60,290 nucleotides of DNA. It comes from an uncultured Flavobacteriaceae bacterium. Lineage in GTDB: Bacteria; Bacteroidota; Bacteroidia; Flavobacteriales; Flavobacteriaceae. Of the stretch, positions 26,573-36,600 are shown piece after piece (positions within the stretch are counted from its first letter, which is position 1; the number at the start of each line of letters is the position of its first letter). The notes beneath the pieces were generated by a model. It saw only the letters and a list, made by a program, of their open reading frames with translations. It had not been told where the DNA came from and ran no database searches. The DNA lies in assembly GCA_947489085.1 (NCBI GenBank), contig CANLCJ010000028.1, forward strand, positions 1 through 60,290, given 5' to 3'. The position numbers and the translations under genes are program-made.

Positions 26573-27088
26573 ATGATTTACAGATTTAGAGTTATCTTAG
26601 ATAACGATACAGAAGAAGACATTTTTCGAGACTTGGAGATTCGCGAAACCGATAGCCTAGAAGATTTACACAATATTATTACGCAATCTTTTGGTTTCGA
26701 CGGCACCGAAATGGCTTCTTTTTATATTAGTAATGATGCTTGGGATCAAGGTGAAGAAATCTCTTTATTTGATTTAAGTGATGATGGTTCTGCTCGCCTG
26801 ATGAATGAAACTGAAATTTGCGATGTGGTGCACGAAGTACAAACAAAGCTTATTTACATTTACGATTTTTTAAGCATGTGGACATTTTATGTAGAACTTG
26901 CTGAAATTGTAGACGAGGCAGAAGGCCATGATTACCCTAACCTTATGTTTGTTCAAGGACAAGTACCAGACACTGCCCCAGACCGTTTATTCGAAGCAGA
27001 TACTGATGTTGATTTTAGCGATGCTGATGGCGATACTATAGATCTTGAAGACTACGAAGATCTGGATTTTAATGAAAACTGGAACTAA
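26573..27088 (+). CDS. pRiA4b ORF-3/IS1096 TnpR-like domain protein
   Basis: 171 residues. The fold signature is MIYRFRVIL, then RDLEIRETDSLEDLHNIITQ, SFGFDGTEMASFYI and YIYDFLSMWTFYVEL, as in the plasmid pRiA4b ORF-3-like family (also labelled IS1096 passenger TnpR-like). The name is historical: there is no transposase or element boundary here. The C-terminal 50 residues are extremely acidic. Function unknown; it is widely conserved as a single-copy gene in Flavobacteriia. It converges on the 27091 gene with 2 nt between stops. Confidence 0.85.
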   Translation: MIYRFRVILDNDTEEDIFRDLEIRETDSLEDLHNIITQSFGFDGTEMASFYISNDAWDQGEEISLFDLSDDGSARLMNETEICDVVHEVQTKLIYIYDFLSMWTFYVELAEIVDEAEGHDYPNLMFVQGQVPDTAPDRLFEADTDVDFSDADGDTIDLEDYEDLDFNENWN

Positions 27089-27090
27089 AC

Positions 27091-28164
27091 TTAAGCCTTG
27101 CCCCTATTAAAATTTAAAGGATTTACGTTTTCGTAATTATCGGTTAAAAACTTAAGTGCTTGCTTTAAAATACCCCCCATAGAGGTACATTTTTTAAACT
27201 CAGGATCGTAAGTATATTCAAAAATCTTTAATTTTAATACAGCGATATTCTCCTCTGTAGAAATCGTATCGTTAATCATACACGCTAGTAACATATCTAT
27301 ACGGTCGTGAAAACTCTTTAAGCGTTTAACTAAAATAGAGCGCTCTTCTATTTTATATTGATCTATAGATAATTTTTGAAAACACCCAGACACCAACTCT
27401 ACCATTTTAAGGTTTTCTTTAAAAAACTGAGGTCTGTATATATTAAATTTTCCTTCGTAAGACTGTTGGTCGAAATCTATCGCTCTAATTTTATACACCA
27501 CGTGGTCAAAATCGTGAGTAGGTACAATAACATAATTATAAGAGCGCATATCTCCTAAAAGCCTTATCATACAACGCTCGTTAAACTTTACAAATTCTTT
27601 TGCTATTTGCGCCTTTTCTGGTTTAGTACAAGTAGGTAAAATATCTTTCATAAATACATCTCCAGGTATACCTGCAATATGTTCTTCAATTAAAGTCGTA
27701 TTACTTACCAAAAAATTGAGATTATAAGGAGACAACATGTGCTCTAACTCTAAGCCATAAATACGCGAAGCATCTGCCGTTTTAATATAAAAATACACAT
27801 AGTTATCGTTTAGTATGTTTCTTACTTTAATTCTAAAAGGTTTAGAATTGCCAAACGTGCAAAAATCTATAGCATCTACACTAAGGAAAGGAAAAATACT
27901 TTCATTACCGTCCGAATGTAAAATAGCATACACCTTTTTAAGAGCAAGATCTATTTCAGTTCTATCAAACTCATTGTAATACACACGTATCCAAAGTGTA
28001 TCGTTATCATCTTTATCATAAACTTCTACAGCACCTTGAAAACGTAATAAATCATCGTAAAAAATAGGAATCTCTATAGTTCTATTGTATTCAGAGAGAT
28101 AAGTATCTAACTGCTTAGAAATGGGATAAGAAGGCTTCTTTTTAGAAATTTTTAAATCGTCCAT
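27091..28164 (-). CDS. Unknown protein with a kinase-like catalytic segment
   Basis: 357 residues, no signal peptide or membrane segment. No named family recognised. The centre reads like a protein-kinase-fold active site: KFNERCMIRLLGDMRSYNYVIV resembles a GDxHxxN-type catalytic loop, followed about 20 residues later by YKIRAIDFDQQ, which could supply the metal-binding Asp. HIAGIPGDVFM and a helical C-terminus follow the same general order as small kinase-like proteins. This reading is inference; the N-terminal 170 residues are unassigned. It is monocistronic and convergent with the ORF-3-like gene. Confidence 0.7.
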   Translation of the reverse strand: MDDLKISKKKPSYPISKQLDTYLSEYNRTIEIPIFYDDLLRFQGAVEVYDKDDNDTLWIRVYYNEFDRTEIDLALKKVYAILHSDGNESIFPFLSVDAIDFCTFGNSKPFRIKVRNILNDNYVYFYIKTADASRIYGLELEHMLSPYNLNFLVSNTTLIEEHIAGIPGDVFMKDILPTCTKPEKAQIAKEFVKFNERCMIRLLGDMRSYNYVIVPTHDFDHVVYKIRAIDFDQQSYEGKFNIYRPQFFKENLKMVELVSGCFQKLSIDQYKIEERSILVKRLKSFHDRIDMLLACMINDTISTEENIAVLKLKIFEYTYDPEFKKCTSMGGILKQALKFLTDNYENVNPLNFNRGKA

Positions 28165-28482
28165 AATGCTATTTTTTCAAATTTAAGCTTTTCTAAACAG
28201 TTTCATCTTCAATTTCAAGTTTACAAAAGATAAAAAAACTAAAGATTTTAGTGCGGATATTTCAAATATTTTAAACAACTATAATGCAATATCTTATACA
28301 GCCAAAGAATCACCTAACCAGTACTATATATTAAAAAAAAGAGATTTAAAACCCCTATTTATAGGCCATTTCATACTTAAGGACTATAAACATCGTATTT
28401 AAATGCCTTTTATTTGTTTTTTTTGTGCTTCGCTTAAGATATTTATACCTTGTCGACTTAAACACTTTAGGCTAATTTCCTT
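28165..28482. other. Intergenic region upstream of the T9SS giants
   Basis: 318 bp with no gene. Near the right end, TTG (28450-28452) and TAATTTCC (28473-28480) lie 20 nt apart, directly before the ATG at 28483. This is a possible weak promoter. Confidence 0.4.
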
Positions 28483-31400
28483 ATGAATCCCAAATCATTT
28501 AAAGTGACTGCTCATAAACCTTCAATAGTCTTAATTGCAACTCTTTTTTCTATTGCACTTGGCTTCTCGCAACAAATAACTGTAAATAACAATGTACCTT
28601 TAAGTACACTTATTCAAGACAATTTGGTAGACGGTTGTGTAGAAATTACAAATATAAGATCTACTGTAAATGGCATTCCCCACGGTTTACCTAGTTTTGG
28701 TAGGTTCGAAAGAGGTAATTCTAATTTTCCATTCGAAAGTGGCATTATACTATCTACAGGTAATGCAGCTTCGGCAGGCAATACTGTTATTACAGATCCT
28801 TTATCGGAAACCGCTGTAAGCTGGGGCACAGATCCAGACATAGAAAATGCTTTAAACGTTTCCAATACAGCCAATGCTACTTCCATCGAATTCGATTTTA
28901 CATCTGCCTCAGGAGAGTTTAGGTTTAACTATCTTTTTGCTTCAGAAGAATATGGAGACGCTAACAACACCTGTAACTCAGGTGATGGTTTTGTATTTTT
29001 AATTAGGGAAGCAGGCAGTGCAGCGCCATTTCAAAACATAGCAGTATTACCTAATACTGGAGACCCCATACAGGTTAGAACTATTAGAAATGAAATTAAC
29101 CCAGTAACCTGCCCTGCCAGAAATCAAGATGCATTTGGCAGCTTTAACTCTGGAGACACTAATTTCGATGGTAGAACCACTGTTTTAACAGCCTCTACAA
29201 CTATTATTCCCTACACGACTTATAATATAAAGCTAATTATTGCAGACCAACCAGGAGATGGAAACATCGATTCTGCCGTTTTTATAGAAGGCGATAGTTT
29301 TAAAATTTTAGACTTAGGAGAAGATATTAATACCTGTGATAGCGCCGTTATTTTAAACGCAGATATTGGGAATCCAGACGCTACTTACCGTTGGTTTTTA
29401 AATAACACACTAATATCTGGAGAAACAAACGCCACATTTGCAGCAAACACAAGCGGTAGTTACAGAGCAGAAATAACAGTACCTTTAAACGATAGCCCTT
29501 GTACAGAAGAGGACGAAATTATTGTAAACATACAAAACACCATAGAATTAGAGCCTCTAGATAATTTTGAAATATGTGATGATAATGGCGACACTACCGA
29601 AACGTTTGATCTATCCACCAGAACACAGGAACTCTCCTCTATAGTAGAATTTGCCAGTTTTAGACCATCCTACCATCTCTCAAGAGCAGATGCAGAAACA
29701 GGAGCTAACCCTATTAATGCTCCAATACAAAATACAACAGCATCTGATGTTATTTTTATTCGTGTTGAAGACAGTAACTCCGGCTGTGTAGCATTTTCAC
29801 AATTTAACATCATAGTAAATGCTTTACCTAATGTTTCCAGCACCACATTACCTGTTTGCGATAGCGATAATAACCCTGTAGATGGGTTTACCACCATAGA
29901 TTTAACCAGTGCCAATAACGACATTACCAATAACAACCCTAATCTGTCTGTAGATTCTTTTCACTTTAACCCTCAAGATGCAGAATCTGGTAGCAATGCT
30001 ATAACAAATCCCGTTGAGTATATTAATAGAAGAGCCAACACAGAAACACTTAATGTTAGAGTTAGAAACATAAATTCAGGATGTATAAATACGACAACCT
30101 TAGTTATCAATCTTACCAGCGGGCCAATTATAGACAGAGAACCTTTTCCATTAGATGCTTGCGAGCCTGATGATGATGGTATTGCCACATTTAACTTGGA
30201 AACTGCTATAGACGATATTTTAGACGGTTTAGATCCTAGCGCTTTTAATATAACCTTCCACACCACTCCACAAGATGCAAGAGCAGGCAATAACCCCATA
30301 GCAGACCAAACCAATTATCAAAACGAAATACCAGACGTACAAACCATTTTTGTTAGAGTAGAAAGCCAACAAACCGGTTGTCCCTCTATAGCCGCATTAG
30401 AGATACACCCTAACCTTCTATTAACAGGTACAGATACTGGTGCCTTTGGTTTGTGTAGTGATGATGGTAGCACAAGCGTTGAGTTTAACTTGTTAACTGT
30501 AGAAGGGCAAATTTTAAGCAATTTTGCGGATGATGATGGCAATATTCCAGCTAATTTTGAAGTTAATTTTTTCGAAACAGAAGACGATTTAAATGCCAAT
30601 GCATTTATAGATAAACGCAGCGGTTTCGAAGTTTCAGAACGCTTAACCACTTTAATTATAACTGTAAGTAACACTAATACCGATTGTACCAAACCCTCTG
30701 AAATTGTATTACGGGTAGACCCAAGACTGCAATTCCCTATCTTAGAAAAGCAATCGGTTTGCGATAGAGATGATGATGGTACAGACGGCCAAACAAGTAT
30801 AAATTTAGAAAGTTTTAACAGCACTGTTACAGGAGATCGTGATGATTTTTCTGTATTGTATTTTGAAAATGAAGAAGATGCTGAAGGCACATCTATGTTT
30901 CCAGATCCTCCCCTTCCTCCTTTTTATGTAAATACAAGTAACCCTATCACACTTTATGCAAGAATTATAAGCGACCAAACCTCATGTATTGAAGTATCGG
31001 AGTTTGAAATTGAAGTTATACCGCCACCAGCAATTGCAGACCCAACACCTTTAAGTTTTTGTGAACCCCCTGGAATTACAGAGGTTATGGTAAGTCAGTC
31101 TGATATAGATTCTAAACTAAACGAAATAGTTACAGATCCTTCCAGCTTTGACATTAACATTTTTAACAATTTGATAGATGCTGATGATATAGACAATACA
31201 CAAAACGGGAGTGTAACCTTTCCTTCATCTTTTAACATTGGCCTAACTACCGTATACATTAGAGTTGAAAACACCAGTGCCTCTGGAGACAAATGTTTTG
31301 ATATTGCAACGCTAGAAATTATTGTAAATACAGAGCCTGTACTTGCCAACAATGGAGATCTCGTGTCTTGTGAAGATGATGGAGATGGTATTGCCGACTT

Positions 31401-33528
31401 TATTTTTGCAGAATTCGATGCTGAAATTTTAGGCAATCAAACTGGTAAAGAAGTACTTTATTTTAATGATGTTGCAGAGACACAACTTATAGATAAAAAT
31501 GTAGCTTTTCAAAATACGTCTAGCATGCAAACTATATATGTTCGTATAGAGAACGTTACAGACCGTCAAGGCTGTTCAAGATCTTTTCCTCTTGTTTTAA
31601 GAGTAGCTCCAAACCCAGTCTTCGACGAAAGCATATTTACCATACAAAACTGCTTAGTACCCAGCGAGATCAATAATGCACGTTTTAATCTTCTAGAAAA
31701 AACTACAGAAATACAAAATACATCCCCAAACCCGATTACTATTTCCTATTTTCTTAATCCAAACGACGCTACAGCCAACGTTAACCCTATTACTGCAAAT
31801 TTAGAAAGTTTCAATACCTCTTCGTTTTCAGAAACCTTAACCGCAAGAATAGAAAGTGCCAATGGCTTATGTTTTGTTTTAAGAGATTTAAATTTAGTTG
31901 TTATAGAACAACCAGAAATCGATACTATTTCTCCATTAGCTATTTGCGATAATCTAGGCGATCCCTATGATAATCGCGCTACTTTTAACCTAGAAGACGC
32001 CAGTTTCGAAATTTTAAATAATCGATTTAACAACATAGAAGTACAGTATTTCGAAAACCTTTCAGATATTAACGAAAATGATCCCTCTGATGTTACCAAT
32101 GCCATTCAAAACATAAACACATACGAGTCTACATCCAGAGACATCCAGATAAGAGCAGTAAACACATCCACACAATGTACTACCCTATTTACCCAACGTT
32201 TAGAAGTTGTATCTCCTCCACTGCCAAATACAATTAATACTCCTGTAACCGATTGTTTTAACGACAGTAACACTTACGATTTAAGTCTTGTGGACGCCCT
32301 ATTAATAAACGATCCTGCTACAGTTAACATTACCTACCATAGCACACCAGAAGGTGCTTTAACTAATACAGATGTTTTTGTTGGCAATCAATTTACCTAT
32401 ACCACTACTGGAAACACTACTATTCACGCCAATATCCAAGACATAACCAACCCTACAGCCTGCAGTATAACAACTTCTTTTGTATTAAGCATACTTCCTA
32501 ATCCTGTCGCTAATACGCCAACAGACCTTATAGAATGCGATGATGATTTTGATAACCGCTTGATATTCGACCTCTCTAGAAAAGACACAGAAATTTTAGG
32601 TGCAACGCAAAACGCTAGTAACTTTAGCGTTACCTACCATAATACTTTAGAAAATGCTAATACTAAAACAGATGCTCTCAATGTACGTTTCGAAGCAGAA
32701 AGTGGCACTGCTATTTTTGCACGTGTAGAAAATAACAGCACAGGTTGTTTTAGCACAACAACATTCAATTTGCAATTAAATGCCTTACCTGTAATCCCAA
32801 TAGAAGATGTAATTACCCTTTGTCTAGACGATTTGCCTCTGGTTATAGATGCAAATACAGGAAATCCTAACGATAGTTATCTATGGCAAACCAATGTAAA
32901 CGCAACTGTAAACAATAGTACAGATGCTTTAATAAGATTAACAGACCCTTCTCAAATCGGAACATATACTGTTACTGTAACTACCGACAACTCTGTTTTA
33001 AATGCAGATAATTGCAGTAGTAGCAAAACCGTAACTGTTAGAGAATCTCAACAAGCCCTAATAAACGTTTCTACTACAACCGATTTTACAGATCCTAATT
33101 CTATAACTGTAGAAGTAAGCGGTATTGGAGATTATGTATTTAGTTTAGATGGAGAAGAACCACAAGAATCTGGTTTTTTTCCAAATGTTACTTTAGGAAG
33201 ACATATTGTAACTGTTATAGATTTAAATGGTTGTACCCCCATAGACACAGAAGTATTTGTTATAGACATCCCTAAGTTTTTTACACCAAATAACGACGGT
33301 TTTTTTGACACTTGGCATATCGTAGGTGCTAGAGAATTACCTGGCTCTCGAATTCATATCTTCGATCGTTATGGAAAATTACTTAAAATGCTAACACATG
33401 CCTCACCGGGATGGAATGGCACTTTTAATGGACAACCCATGCCCACAGACGATTATTGGTTTGTAGCAGACATTGTACAGGATACAGAATCTTTTACAAT
33501 AAAAGGCCATTTTACCTTAAAGCGCTAA
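28483..33528 (+). CDS. Giant choice-of-anchor-L protein, T9SS type B cargo
   Basis: 1681 residues. A signal peptide (ends about IALGFSQ) precedes a choice-of-anchor-L domain (about 40-270; GIILSTGNAASAG, FNYLFASEEYGD). Eleven or so diverged repeats of 85-100 residues follow, each opening with a Cys-Asp/Glu acidic motif (ICDDNGD, ACEPDDDG, SCEDDGDG) and containing a YFENxxDA-like strand and an IYVRVEN-like end. The C-terminus is a type B T9SS sorting domain (FFTPNNDGFFDTW, IFDRYGKLL, GWNGTFNGQPMPTDDYWF). It is exported, crosses the outer membrane by T9SS and is probably an adhesin. The next gene encodes a related cargo. Confidence 0.93.
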   Translation: MNPKSFKVTAHKPSIVLIATLFSIALGFSQQITVNNNVPLSTLIQDNLVDGCVEITNIRSTVNGIPHGLPSFGRFERGNSNFPFESGIILSTGNAASAGNTVITDPLSETAVSWGTDPDIENALNVSNTANATSIEFDFTSASGEFRFNYLFASEEYGDANNTCNSGDGFVFLIREAGSAAPFQNIAVLPNTGDPIQVRTIRNEINPVTCPARNQDAFGSFNSGDTNFDGRTTVLTASTTIIPYTTYNIKLIIADQPGDGNIDSAVFIEGDSFKILDLGEDINTCDSAVILNADIGNPDATYRWFLNNTLISGETNATFAANTSGSYRAEITVPLNDSPCTEEDEIIVNIQNTIELEPLDNFEICDDNGDTTETFDLSTRTQELSSIVEFASFRPSYHLSRADAETGANPINAPIQNTTASDVIFIRVEDSNSGCVAFSQFNIIVNALPNVSSTTLPVCDSDNNPVDGFTTIDLTSANNDITNNNPNLSVDSFHFNPQDAESGSNAITNPVEYINRRANTETLNVRVRNINSGCINTTTLVINLTSGPIIDREPFPLDACEPDDDGIATFNLETAIDDILDGLDPSAFNITFHTTPQDARAGNNPIADQTNYQNEIPDVQTIFVRVESQQTGCPSIAALEIHPNLLLTGTDTGAFGLCSDDGSTSVEFNLLTVEGQILSNFADDDGNIPANFEVNFFETEDDLNANAFIDKRSGFEVSERLTTLIITVSNTNTDCTKPSEIVLRVDPRLQFPILEKQSVCDRDDDGTDGQTSINLESFNSTVTGDRDDFSVLYFENEEDAEGTSMFPDPPLPPFYVNTSNPITLYARIISDQTSCIEVSEFEIEVIPPPAIADPTPLSFCEPPGITEVMVSQSDIDSKLNEIVTDPSSFDINIFNNLIDADDIDNTQNGSVTFPSSFNIGLTTVYIRVENTSASGDKCFDIATLEIIVNTEPVLANNGDLVSCEDDGDGIADFIFAEFDAEILGNQTGKEVLYFNDVAETQLIDKNVAFQNTSSMQTIYVRIENVTDRQGCSRSFPLVLRVAPNPVFDESIFTIQNCLVPSEINNARFNLLEKTTEIQNTSPNPITISYFLNPNDATANVNPITANLESFNTSSFSETLTARIESANGLCFVLRDLNLVVIEQPEIDTISPLAICDNLGDPYDNRATFNLEDASFEILNNRFNNIEVQYFENLSDINENDPSDVTNAIQNINTYESTSRDIQIRAVNTSTQCTTLFTQRLEVVSPPLPNTINTPVTDCFNDSNTYDLSLVDALLINDPATVNITYHSTPEGALTNTDVFVGNQFTYTTTGNTTIHANIQDITNPTACSITTSFVLSILPNPVANTPTDLIECDDDFDNRLIFDLSRKDTEILGATQNASNFSVTYHNTLENANTKTDALNVRFEAESGTAIFARVENNSTGCFSTTTFNLQLNALPVIPIEDVITLCLDDLPLVIDANTGNPNDSYLWQTNVNATVNNSTDALIRLTDPSQIGTYTVTVTTDNSVLNADNCSSSKTVTVRESQQALINVSTTTDFTDPNSITVEVSGIGDYVFSLDGEEPQESGFFPNVTLGRHIVTVIDLNGCTPIDTEVFVIDIPKFFTPNNDGFFDTWHIVGARELPGSRIHIFDRYGKLLKMLTHASPGWNGTFNGQPMPTDDYWFVADIVQDTESFTIKGHFTLKR

Positions 33529-33646
33529 CCAACAATATTAAAAAAAATCAAACAATTAGAAATAGCCTTAAACCTTTAGTCTTTTTTCATGTCCTACATA
33601 ATTAGAAAACTATTTTTAAGTTATATTACAACATAACCATTTGTCG

Positions 33647-36600
33647 ATGCCAAAATACAGTCCTACAAATTTTATTGTTTTTTTACTCCTGCTATTAAGC
33701 TTAAAAGGCTTTGCGCAATTAAGCCAAAGGCATTATATACCGCCGCTAACAAATGCTTTAGACGTAAGTGCAAGCCCTTCAGAGCAATTTATATACATAT
33801 CTACCCCGAGCAATGTAGATGTATCGTATACGATAATGCCAGTTGGAGAATCGCCAGAAAATTATATAACAGGAAATGTATCTAACGCCAATCCTGCTAC
33901 AATAGCCATCGGCGACGGTCCTTCTACACAACTATTTATACCTGCTGCAAGTACAAGTAGCGTGTTTGATGATAAAGGATATATTATTGAAGCAGCAGCA
34001 CCTGTTTATGTATCAATAAGAATGATTGCAGGTAATGGTTTTCAAGCTGGTGCATTGGTTAGTAAAGGCGTATCGGCTTTGGGAAATACATTTAGAGTAG
34101 GAGCATTTAGTAACGAAGCAAATCAAGAAAGCCTGCTTAACTTTGTATCTGTAATGGCGACCGAAGACGATACGCAGATAGCTTTTAGTGACATTCCAAC
34201 CGGCACAATTATAGAAAATCATACAGGAGGCTTACCTATTAACATCACGCTAAACGAAGGTGAAAGTTACATTATTGCTACTGAGCGTTTTGACAAACCA
34301 ATTAACGCAGAAGCTCTAATAGGTGCTTTAGTAAGCTCTAATAAACCAATAGTAGTAAATTGCGGTTCAGCCAATGGTAGTTTTGGCCCCTCAGGTGGTA
34401 GAGATTATGGAATAGACCAAATTGTGGGAGTTGACAAAGTAGGCTCTGAATATATTTTTGTAAGAGGCAATGGTCTAGATGAGTTTGAAAACATTCTCAT
34501 TGTTGCACATACCAATAATACGACAGTAAATGTAAATAACGACGGTAGAATTGCAACTTTAAACGCTGGCGAACATTTAATTATAGAAGGAGACAACTAC
34601 AGCTCTAATGGAAACATGTATGTTGAAACCAATAACCCAGTATTTGCATATCAAGGTATAGGAGGCACAGAAGGTGCTGCAAACCAAGGTCTGTTTTTTG
34701 TACCACCAATAAGTTGCGAATCCAGAGGAAATATTGAAAACATACCAGATATTGATTTTATTGGTACCACCGAATTTATTGAAGATAGCGGCGTATCCAT
34801 AGTAACAAGAGTGGGTGCAGATGTTAGAGTACGTTCCTCCAACTCGTCTGCAACAATTGCTTTGGGCAGACCAAGTCCCGTAGAAGGTAACAGCTCGTAT
34901 GAAACCTACAGATTAACCGATTTAAGAGGAAATATTACCATAGAAGGAAATGACGAATTATATGTAGCTTACTTTAACGTAAGTGGTGCTGCTACATCTG
35001 GAAGTTTTTATTCTGGTTTCCCCTCTATACCAGAAATAAGTTTCGACTCTAACGTGCAAACTTTTGGCAATTGTGTGCCTGTACGTCTAGTAGCCTCTAA
35101 CGAAAATTTATTCGATTCTTTTGAGTGGCAGATAGATACTGGTAGTGGTTTTGCAACACCAACTGGTGGTAACAATACCCAACCTAGCTTTATGGCTACA
35201 GAACCTGGCACGTACAGACTTATCACCAGAATAGACTGTACGAACGAAACCTTCGAATCTGTACAAATACCACTCCCTTTATGTCCAGAAGACACAGATG
35301 GAGACGGTATTATAAATAATTTAGATGTAGATAACGACAATGATGGCATACCCAACTGTACAGAATCTCTAGGTAATGTTTCTATAGACTTATCGAATAT
35401 ATCTGCTCCCGTATTAACTTTTCAAGACGGTACACAAAACTCAAGTATAACAAGCAGTAGCGTTACTAGTGTTACTGCTGGAAACACCCCTAATACAGGA
35501 AATTTTAGAAGTACAATTGCTGGAAATTCCAACCTGCAAAATAACCTCACACTAAATTTTACAGAACCCGTTAATATACGCTTCGACGAAGATACAGCAA
35601 TACCACACACACCTATAGATGAAGAAATTTTTAGTGCACAAATTCTACCTAGTAACCTAAATATTACCCTAGTAGACCCTGACAATAGACTATTAATAGA
35701 TTCCGATTTCGACGGTGTTTTCGAAACAGGAGTTGCACAAATATCAGGCTCTCAAATACGGTTTAAAATAAACCCCACTCCCAGAGGTTCAACCCCTTTT
35801 GCATTTTTTGCCAATCAAGTAGATGCCTTTATATTTACCCATGAAGCTCCAGACGCTACACAAAACTCTGTTTTTAACGGTTTTGTTAACCTTACCTGTT
35901 TTACAAGAGATTCTGATGGCGATGGCGTTAAAGACGAATTCGATCTTGATAGTGATAATGATGCTGTTCCTGATTTTATAGAACACCAAGGTACATTTGT
36001 ACCACTATCTGGTGTAGACGATAATTCTGATGGTCTCGATAATATATACGATATAAATGCCATTTCTATAGACACTGATACCGATGGCATAGTAGATGTT
36101 TTCGACGTAGATAGCGATAACGATGGTATTACAGATCTATTCGAAACCAGTGCCTTTAATACCAGTATAACAGGTCTTATAGATGCCAACTCAGATGGTA
36201 TTATAGATACAGGAGCTAATTTTGGTGCAAATGGTTGGGTAGATACTATGGAAACCACTCCAGACAGTGGCCTATTGAATGCAGACGCTAATTTAGACCC
36301 CGATGGTGATACTGTATTTTCGCAAATAGATGTTGATAGCGATGGCGATAATTGTAACGATGTTACAGAAGCAGGGTTTCCAGACCCAGACGAAGACGGC
36401 GTTTTTGGAACAGGCATACCAACAGTAAACCCCAATACAGGTATGGTAACCGCTGCAACTGGTGTTCCAGATCCAGATTATGCCATAGCTGCACCAATAA
36501 CCATATCCCAACAACCCCAATTTTCTACCTTTCCTGTGTGCGAAAACGCAAACACTACAGCCAGTATACTATTCGATACTCCAATTACAAGCATACAATG

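Noticed and set aside
26573-27088. Transposon-related gene because of the IS1096 TnpR family label
   Set aside because: The label is historical. There is no transposase, no terminal inverted repeat and no target duplication, and the gene sits among stable housekeeping genes.
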